Origin: Clostridia bacterium
Lineage (GTDB): Bacteria > Bacillota > Clostridia > TANB77 > CAG-508
NCBI GenBank assembly: GCA_017510825.1
Contig: JAFWMA010000001.1
Span: 34,058-98,057, forward strand
Direction: 5' to 3'
Length of the DNA: 64,000 bases
The notes under the pieces: generated by a model
Database searches by the model: none
What the model was told of the DNA's origin: nothing
The model's input: only the letters and a program-made list of their open reading frames with translations
Translations under genes and position numbers: made by a program
Part shown: piece after piece, positions 24,417 to 33,024 of the stretch
How positions within the stretch are numbered: position 1 is the first letter of the stretch
How the letters are laid out: every line of letters starts with the position of its first letter

Positions 24417-26441
24417 TTATATTGGCAAAATTATATAAAATGTTGTTCCTTTTCCTACCTCAGATTCAAATGTCATATCTCCATTAAAATGACCTTTTAT
24501 TGTTGAGTATGACATAAACAATCCAAGTCCTGTTCCATTATGTCCTTTTGTAGTTACCATTGATTTAAACAGTTTTTCTTGAACATCTTTTGGTATTCCT
24601 GTCGCAAAATCTTGAACTGAGATAACTATGTCATTTTCCTCTTGTGTAATTATTAAGTTTATATGCTTTTCATTTTGAAGATTATTTTTTCCAATTAGTG
24701 ACTTCGGTTTTTCACCTTGTTTTGCTTCATAAGCCTGAATTGCATTAGAAATTAAATTATTTACAATTTGCACTAAACTATTTACATTTCCCCTTAAAGT
24801 TGTCGTTGTTGGAATTTTACAATCAACTGTTAAAACAGCTAATGCATTTTTCAATTCATGTTTCATTAAAATATTTACTCTTTTTAACAATTCATCAATT
24901 GTGAATTCTTCCATTGAAACTTCATTAAAGTTAACAGCTTGTCCTTTTACTGTATTAATAATATCTGACATATATGCATCATATGAATTTACTTTTTCAA
25001 CCCATACTTGCATCTCATTAGCAATTTCATGATGATCTTTTACTGTTACATCTGGATCTTCAATTGAATGATCATATTCCTTAATCAAGTCTTGCAAACC
25101 TTCCATTGCACCAGCAATTGACATTATAGGAGTTTTTAAGTTATGAGCAATTCCACCAACCATTTGTCCAAGTGTAGCTAAGCGTTCTCTCTCCATTAAT
25201 ATATCTTGACTGTTTCTAATTTTTTCAACATTTTCTTTTGTTAGCTGTCTAATTTCATTAAATGACATTACTAGTTCACCAATTTCATCATTAGACAATA
25301 CCGGCAATACACTAACATCATTATCAACATCATATTTTTTAGCTATTTGAGATAATCTGTCTGAAACTCTTGTAATATTTTTACTTATATTTTTGGTCCA
25401 AATAAGTAATATAATAAAATAAAATAAGGTAAAGCTGATAACTGATATTACTAAATATGACATTACTGATGTGCTAGAAGTTGTGTATTTAATTCCAACT
25501 AGTGCTTGCTCACCATTTATTAATTTTATCTGTTTAGCAAAAGCTTCCTCTTCAATACCATAGTATTCGTATATTCTACCATCTGTTTCATTGATAAAAT
25601 GCTTAGCATATGCTTTAAAGAAATCTGTAGCATATCCATTTTTCTTAGAAAAATATTCACTATTATTTGATATAATAAAATAATAATTACTACTATCAAA
25701 AAGGTCAATTCCTTCTAACTCATTTTTAATTTGTTCAATAGACATACCATCAAGTCTCATGTTTCCAAAAGTTTTCTTATAGTAGGAGTGTCTATTTTCT
25801 CCATTCAAGTCTATTATCTTTGAATACTGCAACAATGTTATTGCAACCATTATAACCATAAAAAATGGTACTAAACTTTTTAATAAAGAAATATAAAACT
25901 TATTTCTTTGCTCTGGTATTGTTGCATTTTTATTTATTCTATAAGTTGATTCAATTATTTTGTCTAACTCACTTTGTAGAAGCGTAGTTATAAGCACCCA
26001 CCCTGCTGTAAAAAATGCAAAATATATAATTATAAATTTGAAATACAAAGCTACACTTGCTGAGACTAATGAAAATAAAACCATAAGCATAGCCAAAAGC
26101 ATTGTAGATTGGCTAATTAAAAGTCTTATTGGAATTTTAAAACACATTTCTCTTATTTCTTCAACTTCTTTTTTAGTAACTTTCTTCTTGTCTTTTCCCA
26201 AATATTTAAATATCTTTTTAAATATAAAATGTATTAGAATAATTTGTGTGATTATAAAAATAGATCCTAGCATTAAATACTGCTGGTTATGTGTCATAGC
26301 CTCAACTTCATTTTGAAAAGCAGTTGTTTCAGAGAACGGTGGATAATTTGCAAGTAATGGCATTAAAAATCTCATTGCTACTATTAATGCTATTTGTAAA
26401 CCTACTGCTTTAGCGTAAATTCTAAATTTAATATTCTTCAT
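24417..26441 (-). CDS. Membrane sensor histidine kinase
   Basis: The 674-residue protein has about four N-terminal membrane helices (residues 10-190), a fifth near 190-210, an extracytoplasmic domain (about 215-320), a further helix, a HAMP domain (about 350-400), a phosphoacceptor helix with GGIAHNLKTP (His at about 432) and an ATPase domain with NNLISNAIQAY, DFATGIP and GTGLGLFMSY. It autophosphorylates and passes phosphate to a response regulator. It starts 73 bases after the NRPS gene on the same strand, so it may share that transcript. No cognate OmpR-type regulator is adjacent; the HD-GYP regulator at 31812 is the nearest candidate. The His motif AHNLKTP differs from the usual SHELRTP. 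Confidence 0.88.
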   Translation of the reverse strand: MKNIKFRIYAKAVGLQIALIVAMRFLMPLLANYPPFSETTAFQNEVEAMTHNQQYLMLGSIFIITQIILIHFIFKKIFKYLGKDKKKVTKKEVEEIREMCFKIPIRLLISQSTMLLAMLMVLFSLVSASVALYFKFIIIYFAFFTAGWVLITTLLQSELDKIIESTYRINKNATIPEQRNKFYISLLKSLVPFFMVIMVAITLLQYSKIIDLNGENRHSYYKKTFGNMRLDGMSIEQIKNELEGIDLFDSSNYYFIISNNSEYFSKKNGYATDFFKAYAKHFINETDGRIYEYYGIEEEAFAKQIKLINGEQALVGIKYTTSSTSVMSYLVISVISFTLFYFIILLIWTKNISKNITRVSDRLSQIAKKYDVDNDVSVLPVLSNDEIGELVMSFNEIRQLTKENVEKIRNSQDILMERERLATLGQMVGGIAHNLKTPIMSIAGAMEGLQDLIKEYDHSIEDPDVTVKDHHEIANEMQVWVEKVNSYDAYMSDIINTVKGQAVNFNEVSMEEFTIDELLKRVNILMKHELKNALAVLTVDCKIPTTTTLRGNVNSLVQIVNNLISNAIQAYEAKQGEKPKSLIGKNNLQNEKHINLIITQEENDIVISVQDFATGIPKDVQEKLFKSMVTTKGHNGTGLGLFMSYSTIKGHFNGDMTFESEVGKGTTFYIILPI

Positions 26442-26514
26442 TTTTTAATCCTTTCTTTGGTTTTTATTATTTCATAATTTTTGACTACTTTTTTTGCAAA
26501 AAATTCTATAATTC

Positions 26515-29500
26515 TTATTTTTCAAGATTATTAAAAAGTTTTTCTATATACCTTGATGTTATATGATTCCATAGAAATCCTGTTTTCATTAACTCTTGCG
26601 TAGTAAGCTTACAACTTACTGGAGTTTCAATATAGCCCCAATTAACTAAATCATTTAGCAAATGTCCATCATATGCATTATCATTTTCTTTAATTTTTTT
26701 AATTTCCTCTTCTATTGAAACTTCTTTAATATTCATTTTTTTGAATATTCTTCTAATCTGTATAACATTTTTATTATAAATGTGTAAAATCGTCCTTGAT
26801 GAACTAACCATCATTATTTTTATAATTGCCTTTGAGCATAAATCAACAGGACTCAAATCAAATTTTAAATCTGCATACTCCTTTGGAATAGCTTTTACAT
26901 CAAGTATTGTTTGTATTCTAGCTAAAAATCCATTATTATATTTATTGCTTTGGAAAACTCCATCACTTAATCTTGGCATTATATTGCCTAATCTAAAGAT
27001 TTTAGCTGATATCCATCCTTTGCTAATTGCATCCAAAACCTTACATTCCGCTTCATATTTTGTAATCATATAAACATTGTTTTTAAACTCTTGATTTACA
27101 CTTATATTCCTTTCTGTAAGTAAATTATCTTGTCCAATTTTTGAAAATCCTCCAACTGACAATGTTGAAATATGTGCAAGTTTAGCCCCAGAATCATAGG
27201 CTAATTTAATAATGTTTTCGGTTCCGACCACATTTGTTTGATAAAACGAATCAAATTTTCCATAATGTTTTACATTTGCCCCACAATGGATTATAGTTGT
27301 AATACTGTTTTTAACTTCATAATATATGTCATTATCAAGCCCTAAGAACTCTTCTTCAAAGTTGCCCTCTAAAACTGTAATTTTATTTAGCCAAGTTTCG
27401 TTAAACTCTTTAAAATAATTAATTAAAGCATTCTTTGTTCTGTTTTCTGGTTTAGAATTTCCTTTTGCCCTTACTAAACAATATATTTTTTTTACATCTT
27501 TATTAAAAATTAAGTCTTTTAAAATATGTATTCCCAAAAACCCAGTTGAACCAGTGATAAAAACATTAGACATATTATATTTGAATTTTTTATCTACAAT
27601 ATCAATATCATATAGTTGGTCAATATATTCTACATCATTTTTATTGTTTGATATAGATGAAGCAAGCTTTTCTATAGTTGAATTATTATTAATTTTTTGT
27701 ATTTCAACATTATATTTAGAAAGAGCTGTTGCTAATTTCATTATATCTAGTGAATCAAGTCCAATATCTTGAAAAAAGTCATCTGTTGTTGAAATCGCAG
27801 TCATCTTCTTATCTTTACTTATTATATCGTAAATCTCTTCTTCTAGTTTATTCTTTGGCTTTACTACTTTTTTATTATTATTATCATCTGCAATACTTGC
27901 TAATAATTTTTTTCTGTCTATCTTCCCATTATCATTTAACGGCATTACTTCAACTTGATATAATTTTGGTATCATATATGATGTTAAATTCTTGCTTATC
28001 TGATCTATAACATCTTTAGTATAATTTTTCTTTTTAGTTTCAATAAATCCAATTAAAGTCTTAGTAAAGTTATTATTTTCCACTGGTAAAACTATGGCTT
28101 TTGTAACTCCTTCACAAGCTAGCAATTCTTTTTCAATCTCTCCAAGCTCAATTCTAAAACCTCTAATTTTTACCTGATTATCATTTCTTCCAATGTAATT
28201 AATACGTCCATCTAATTGCCAATAAGCAACATCTCCAGTTTTATACAACATCCCCTCATCAGTTTTTACAAACTTTTGCTTCGTCATTTCCTCATTATTG
28301 AAATAACCACCACACACGCTTTTGCTAGTAATACACAATTCTCCTTCTAGTCCAATTCCTAGTGGTTCTCCCCATTTATTCACCATTGTAATTTTATAGT
28401 TTTCTAATGGATATCCAATTGGAAGTCTATCATTTTTAATGTCCTGATCTGTTATTTCTCCACATGTAGCAAATATTGTAGTTTCTGTTGGTCCATACAC
28501 ATTATTTAATACTATATTCGGATATTTCTTTTTCCAATATTTAAGTGGTCCTGCTGCCACAGTCTCTCCACCAACATTCACTAACCTTAGCTTTGTAAGC
28601 CTTCCATTTTGTATTTTCTCTGCATCTAATAATTTATAAAAACACGCTGTAGTTTGATTTAGTACTGTTACCTTTTCTTTAATTAATAAGTCTATCATTG
28701 CTTTTGGATTCAAAGTTGTATCTTTTGGTACAATAATCAATTTACCACCCTTTGTTAAACAACCATATATTTCAAAAGCTGAAAAGTCAAATGTATATGT
28801 GTGAAATAATGTCCATACATCTTTTTCATTTTGATTATATAGCTTGTCAGTTGAATTAAGTAAGTTGTTAATGTTTATATTTGTCATCATAGTTCCCTTA
28901 GGTTTTCCTGTTGAACCCGATGTATAAATAACATAAACATAATCTGTCATTTTATTATCTGCTTTTATTTCATCTACCTGCTCATCAAAATCTATTTCAT
29001 CAACAACAATATTCTTTAAGTTTGGATGCTCATTTTCATACTTCTTTTGTGTTATTACAAAATCAGTTTTTATATCATCCATAATATAGCTGACTCTATC
29101 CTTTGGCCAGAATGGATCTATTGTAACATAATATGCTCCTGCCTTTAAGACCCCTAACATTGCAATAATCATCTCAAGACTTCTCTCTAGTAAAATACAT
29201 ATAGGATCATTACCTTTTAAGCCATTTTGAATTAGTTTATTTGCAACAATATTAACTCTATCATTCAATTCTGAATATGTTAGTTGCTCATCATTATACT
29301 TAATAGCCACATTATTAGGATATTTTTTTACCTGCTCATTAAACATTTTAATTAATGTCTTATTAGGTTCATAATTGTTTAATGAGTTAAACTTTTCAAC
29401 AACTAATTCTGTTTCCTTTTTATCCAAAAGTTTTATTTCTTTTGGCGTAATATTCTCAATACTATTTGAGTTTATTATTTGCTCCGAAATATTTATTAAT

Positions 29501-30768
29501 CTATCATAAACATATTTTATCTCTTCTTCATCACAGTAATTTTCATTATAATCAAGGCAAAATGTATATTTACCAGTATTATTATGGTCTGTAATATTAA
29601 ACTCAAAACTACTCTGTTGATTTCCAGGTGGATTCCACGATACTTTATATTTACCATCAACATTGTATGTACTTATCATTGCATTTTGGAATGATATTAT
29701 TGTATCAAACAAATTTGAACTAGCTTCATTTTTATTATGAACAACTTTCTGTATCTCACTATATGGATAGCTTCCATGCCTTAATACACTCATTAATTGT
29801 GTTGAAATACTTTTTATAAGCTTGCCAATTTTTTTATTTTCATCAATTCTAATTATTAGTGGAACTGTTGAAATAAAAGCTCCAATCATACTTTTTTCAA
29901 TATAGTTTTTTCTGTTTAATAATGGCGTTCCTATTGTAAACTCAGTTTTTGATTGTGCTTTATACAAATATATAGAATAAACTGCAACAAAAAATGTAAA
30001 TTGGGTTATGTTATTGTTTTTACAATATTCATTTATCTCATCACTAATTTCAATTACTTTTTTATATCGTTTTGACACACTAGTTTTCTTTGAACAAATT
30101 TCCTTAAAAGTAATTGCTTCAGGTAAGTTTTCCACATTTTGTTCCCAATATGTTCTATCTTTTTCAAACTTACTACTTTGAAAATATTTTTTCTCATTGT
30201 CTAGAAATTTAATATACGAAGGATATTCTTTTTCAAGCACTTCTTCAGGTTTTTCACTCTTTTTAGTCTTCTCATTTAAAACTTTTTTACCCAATAACGC
30301 TCTGTAATATTCATTAAACCTATTGCAAAATGTAGTGCCTGTCCAAGCATCACTTATAATATGGTGAAATTTTACATAAATTACTGTTTCGCCATTTTTT
30401 AGCTTATAAACCACAAATTTATATAGCTTAGAATTTTCAAATAAAAATGGAATTACAGAGTCCTCGTCTATTTCATTTTGAATATCTTCAAAAGTTTTGC
30501 TTCCATATTGTTTAATTTGAAAATTTTCATACTCAAATTCTTCTACATATTGTTTTACTTCATTTTCTACTGTTTTAAATCTAAGTCTTAATCCTTCGTT
30601 TCTCTCAATAATTTTATTTAGAGCCTTCACACAAATCTTCTCATTAAGTCCCTTTTTATAGTACATAGTAAAAGTAAGATTATTAATAGAAGTTCCCTTA
30701 TAAAACTGCTCTCGCATATATATATTCTTTTGTGGACTAGTTAATTCGTATAGTGCCTGATTTGACAT
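26515..30768 (-). CDS. Nonribosomal peptide synthetase, C-A-T-R module
   Basis: The protein of about 1417 residues starts MSNQALYELTSPQ, with GGAGG 8 bases before the ATG. Domains in order: condensation (catalytic HHIISDAW at about 137), adenylation (YVIYTSGSTGKPKG at about 619, NVYGPTETT, YKTGDVAYW, RNDNQVKIRGFRIELGEIE), carrier (DIGLDSLDIMKLA at about 1007, Ser for phosphopantetheine) and terminal reductase (NVFITGSTGFLGIHIL at about 1069, with a YMITKYEAE active-site pair). A reductase end releases the product as an aldehyde or alcohol. One module with a leading C domain implies that an acyl or aminoacyl donor comes from elsewhere, giving an N-acyl amino aldehyde. No phosphopantetheinyl transferase is in the window. 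Confidence 0.93.
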   Translation of the reverse strand: MSNQALYELTSPQKNIYMREQFYKGTSINNLTFTMYYKKGLNEKICVKALNKIIERNEGLRLRFKTVENEVKQYVEEFEYENFQIKQYGSKTFEDIQNEIDEDSVIPFLFENSKLYKFVVYKLKNGETVIYVKFHHIISDAWTGTTFCNRFNEYYRALLGKKVLNEKTKKSEKPEEVLEKEYPSYIKFLDNEKKYFQSSKFEKDRTYWEQNVENLPEAITFKEICSKKTSVSKRYKKVIEISDEINEYCKNNNITQFTFFVAVYSIYLYKAQSKTEFTIGTPLLNRKNYIEKSMIGAFISTVPLIIRIDENKKIGKLIKSISTQLMSVLRHGSYPYSEIQKVVHNKNEASSNLFDTIISFQNAMISTYNVDGKYKVSWNPPGNQQSSFEFNITDHNNTGKYTFCLDYNENYCDEEEIKYVYDRLINISEQIINSNSIENITPKEIKLLDKKETELVVEKFNSLNNYEPNKTLIKMFNEQVKKYPNNVAIKYNDEQLTYSELNDRVNIVANKLIQNGLKGNDPICILLERSLEMIIAMLGVLKAGAYYVTIDPFWPKDRVSYIMDDIKTDFVITQKKYENEHPNLKNIVVDEIDFDEQVDEIKADNKMTDYVYVIYTSGSTGKPKGTMMTNININNLLNSTDKLYNQNEKDVWTLFHTYTFDFSAFEIYGCLTKGGKLIIVPKDTTLNPKAMIDLLIKEKVTVLNQTTACFYKLLDAEKIQNGRLTKLRLVNVGGETVAAGPLKYWKKKYPNIVLNNVYGPTETTIFATCGEITDQDIKNDRLPIGYPLENYKITMVNKWGEPLGIGLEGELCITSKSVCGGYFNNEEMTKQKFVKTDEGMLYKTGDVAYWQLDGRINYIGRNDNQVKIRGFRIELGEIEKELLACEGVTKAIVLPVENNNFTKTLIGFIETKKKNYTKDVIDQISKNLTSYMIPKLYQVEVMPLNDNGKIDRKKLLASIADDNNNKKVVKPKNKLEEEIYDIISKDKKMTAISTTDDFFQDIGLDSLDIMKLATALSKYNVEIQKINNNSTIEKLASSISNNKNDVEYIDQLYDIDIVDKKFKYNMSNVFITGSTGFLGIHILKDLIFNKDVKKIYCLVRAKGNSKPENRTKNALINYFKEFNETWLNKITVLEGNFEEEFLGLDNDIYYEVKNSITTIIHCGANVKHYGKFDSFYQTNVVGTENIIKLAYDSGAKLAHISTLSVGGFSKIGQDNLLTERNISVNQEFKNNVYMITKYEAECKVLDAISKGWISAKIFRLGNIMPRLSDGVFQSNKYNNGFLARIQTILDVKAIPKEYADLKFDLSPVDLCSKAIIKIMMVSSSRTILHIYNKNVIQIRRIFKKMNIKEVSIEEEIKKIKENDNAYDGHLLNDLVNWGYIETPVSCKLTTQELMKTGFLWNHITSRYIEKLFNNLEK

Positions 30769-30825
30769 ATCAAATTCCTCCACAAGTTTTTTATTGTTGG
30801 AATATAAAGCCCAACTTTTGACTGG

Positions 30826-30854
30826 ATTATATCATAAGAAAAAAAATAGTGCAA
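30826..30854 (-). promoter_or_regulatory. Promoter of the NRPS gene
   Basis: On the minus strand TTGCAC (30849-30854) and TATAAT (30826-30831) are 17 bp apart, about 57 bp before the ATG. Confidence 0.75.
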
Positions 30855-30908
30855 ATCTAAGAAAAACTGAATAATTTTTACAAATTTCTTTAAATTTTTC
30901 ATTGCTTT

Positions 30909-31059
30909 AACAATAGCGGGCATTAATAAAATTGAAAAACAAATACTCTCTGCCAAGTCCGCGTTTAATTGTTCGTCGCGCTAAATTTTATGAAATAAAA
31001 TTTAGTCGCATTATAATTTTATATAGTAGAAAAGTAGAACTTTCCTATTATATAAAAAA
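30909..31059 (+). repeat. Intergenic palindromic repeat, copy B (full length)
   Basis: It consists of a common left part (CAATAGCGGGCATTAATAAA...ACTCTCTGCCAAGTCC), then CTAAATTTTAT-GAA-ATAAAATTTAG, then a second hairpin TATATAGTAGAAAAG...CTTTCCTATTATATA. It is about 90% identical to copy D (52808) over 150 bases. The rest of the gap to 31194 has one small hairpin (31061-31081) and AT-rich DNA. Confidence 0.85.
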
Positions 31060-31194
31060 CTGCCACTTTAATAGTGACAGGTTAAATCAAATATATTCAA
31101 TATTTGTAAATACATATATATAAAATTTCGATATTATTTAACATTAAATCTCTTACAAAAAAAATTAGTGCAATAGCATACACTATATAAATTA

Positions 31195-31229
31195 GAAAGG
31201 GGGAAACAACGCCGAAACGTTATCCCCCT
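31195..31229 (-). terminator. GC-rich hairpin after the orphan gene
   Basis: On the minus strand AGGGGGATAACG pairs, with a bulge, with CGTTGTTTCCCCCT (loop TTTCGG), then TTTCTAAT. It lies about 20 bases after the stop of 31250-31552. Confidence 0.55.
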
Positions 31230-31249
31230 CCCTTTGGAGCTGTTTCCCG

Positions 31250-31552
31250 CTACAGATGAACTACTTCCAACCAGTAGCGGGTGCCAGACCTAGTCTCCAC
31301 CTCCCACACATTGTAGGAAACCTGCTTTGCGGAAAACACAGGTGTCGTCTGCCTTTGGCGGACTTTGACATTCGCCATCCCAGGGTGACCTGGGATGGGG
31401 TACATCTCAAGGTAAGTTACCCTAAGATTCTGCCCCATCCTTGGAGCAGCCCCCACATAGCCAACGAAGCACTCCCGAGATGGGACATGCTTTATCTGCT
31501 GCATTACTGCACCAGATATAATTTTTGCCATTAGCTGAGCCTGATCTGCCAT
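31250..31552 (-). CDS. GC-rich orphan gene, unknown function
   Basis: This 100-residue protein begins MADQAQLMAKIISGAVMQQI; AGGAAGGAG lies 6 bases before the ATG. G+C is well above half, the highest in the window. A plus-strand frame over the same bases has no ribosome site and is a shadow. The sequence is a mix of short strands (FVGYVGAAPRMGQN, LRVTYLEMYPIPGH, VKVRQRQTTPVF, VWEVETRSGTRYWLEVV), suggesting a small beta-rich fold. There are no cysteine pairs or membrane helices. I recognise no family. A 17-bp-spaced promoter and a GC-rich terminator frame it. It is the third cassette-like orphan. Confidence 0.7.
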   Translation of the reverse strand: MADQAQLMAKIISGAVMQQIKHVPSRECFVGYVGAAPRMGQNLRVTYLEMYPIPGHPGMANVKVRQRQTTPVFSAKQVSYNVWEVETRSGTRYWLEVVHL

Positions 31553-31646
31553 GATCAGCTCCTTCCTGTACCCCTCATCATGAGGGACCTACTAACAACA
31601 TATTTTATGTTTTAAATTGTCAGTAGGATTTACAATACTTATATAT

Positions 31647-31675
31647 ATTATAACATAATTTACATAATTTTACAA
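31647..31675 (-). promoter_or_regulatory. Promoter of orphan gene 31250-31552
   Basis: On the minus strand TTGTAA (31670-31675) and TATAAT (31647-31652) are 17 bp apart. A CCCTCATGATGAGGG palindrome sits between promoter and gene. Confidence 0.6.
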
Positions 31676-31752
31676 TACTGATCTTTGTTCTCATTCTTAA
31701 ACCTTATTATCTTTAGAGATATTAAAAATTACTATCAGTTTATAATTTCCTA

Positions 31753-31781
31753 TTGACTATTTCGTCAAAAAATAATATATT
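31753..31781 (+). promoter_or_regulatory. Promoter of the HD-GYP regulator
   Basis: TTGACT (31753-31758) and TATATT (31776-31781) are 17 bp apart, 30 bp before the ATG. Confidence 0.6.
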
Positions 31782-31811
31782 ATATATATCTTTCCCAATG
31801 GAGGTAGATTT

Positions 31812-32867
31812 ATGAGAAAATATATGCAAGAAGCAGAAATATTTCCATATAAAATAATGGCAGTCGATGATGATGCAGGAATTTTAGATTCATTAAAAGT
31901 TGTTTTAAAAAGATCTGGATATGATTTAACTTGTTTTTCAAATCCAGTTGAAGCAATTAATGAACTAAAAAACAACCACTATGACTTACTTTTACTTGAC
32001 TTTATTATGGATCCACTTCATGGTGACCAGGTTGTTGAAGAAATTAGAACATTTGATAAAAGTCTATATATTTTACTTTTAACAGGTCACAAAGATTTAG
32101 CACCACCACTTGAAACACTAAAAAAATTAGATATTCAAGGCTATTGTGAAAAAAGCAATAATTTTGACCAATTATTTTTATTAATAGAATCTGGTCTAAA
32201 ATCTGTAGACCAAATGCACATTATAAATGATATTAATGAAGAGTTAAAAGATAAAAATGAAGAACTTGAAAAAGCATATTTAGACACAATTGGAATATTA
32301 AGGCAAACTGTTGAAGCCAAAGATCCATATACAAGAGGTCACTCAGACAGAGTCTCTGAATACTCTGTTTTGCTTGGAACCAAACTGGGGTTAGATGAGA
32401 AATCTTTACATGTTTTAAAAATTGGTGGTCTATTCCATGATATTGGAAAAATAGGAATTCCTGATAGCATTCTTCTAAAAGAATCTAAGCTTGATGATGA
32501 AGAATACTCTCAAATAAAAAATCACCCATCAATTGGAGCACATATTTTAGGAGATGCTGAAATATTTAAAGATATCTTACCTATAGTTCTTCACCACCAT
32601 GAGAGATTTGATGGAAGAGGATATCCTTCTCAATTAGAAGGTGAAAACATTCCTTATTTAGCTAGAATTGCGGCTGTTGTTGATACATTTGATGCCATGA
32701 CATCAAAAAGAAGCTACAGAGACGCAATGCCTATTGGTGTAGTAAAAGCAGAAATAAAAAAATGTTCTGGAACGCAATTTGATCCTAAATGCGCAGAAGC
32801 TTTTCTAGATATTCTAGAAAATGAATATGATAAAATTGAAAATATAAAAAATAAATATCAAGGATAA
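31812..32867 (+). CDS. Response regulator with HD-GYP phosphodiesterase domain
   Basis: The 351-residue protein has a receiver domain at residues 15-130 (MAVDDDAG acidic pocket, LLLLDFIMDP phosphoacceptor Asp, LLLTGHKD). A coiled-coil helix of about 35 residues (INEELKDKNEELEKAY) links it to an HD-GYP domain at about 165-345 with GLFHDIGKIGIPD, HHHERFDGRGYP and ARIAAVVDTFDAMTSKRSYR. HD-GYP domains hydrolyse cyclic di-GMP, so phosphorylation probably lowers the second messenger. TGGAGG lies 8 bases before the ATG. It lies upstream of, and divergent from, the NRPS/kinase pair and could be the partner of the kinase at 24417, which is a guess from position. Confidence 0.93.
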   Translation: MRKYMQEAEIFPYKIMAVDDDAGILDSLKVVLKRSGYDLTCFSNPVEAINELKNNHYDLLLLDFIMDPLHGDQVVEEIRTFDKSLYILLLTGHKDLAPPLETLKKLDIQGYCEKSNNFDQLFLLIESGLKSVDQMHIINDINEELKDKNEELEKAYLDTIGILRQTVEAKDPYTRGHSDRVSEYSVLLGTKLGLDEKSLHVLKIGGLFHDIGKIGIPDSILLKESKLDDEEYSQIKNHPSIGAHILGDAEIFKDILPIVLHHHERFDGRGYPSQLEGENIPYLARIAAVVDTFDAMTSKRSYRDAMPIGVVKAEIKKCSGTQFDPKCAEAFLDILENEYDKIENIKNKYQG

Positions 32868-32872
32868 AAATC

Positions 32873-32903
32873 AGCAGGTAAGCAACTCTTACCTGCTATT
32901 TTT
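32873..32903 (+). terminator. Terminator of the HD-GYP gene
   Basis: AGCAGGTAAG (32873-32882) pairs with CTTACCTGCT (32888-32897), followed by ATTTTTTATAAA. It lies six bases after the stop. Confidence 0.9.
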
Positions 32904-33024
32904 TATAAATAATTTATTCTTTTGATATTCACTCCATTTTAATAATTTTAAAATAAAATGCTATCGATTTCTTTTGTTTCACTATTATCATCTTGTTTAC
33001 ATAACCTAATATTTGCTACCGACT

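Noticed and set aside
31256..31534. 92-codon plus-strand frame over the GC-rich orphan
   Set aside because: The minus-strand frame has AGGAAGGAG, a promoter and a terminator; the plus frame has none.
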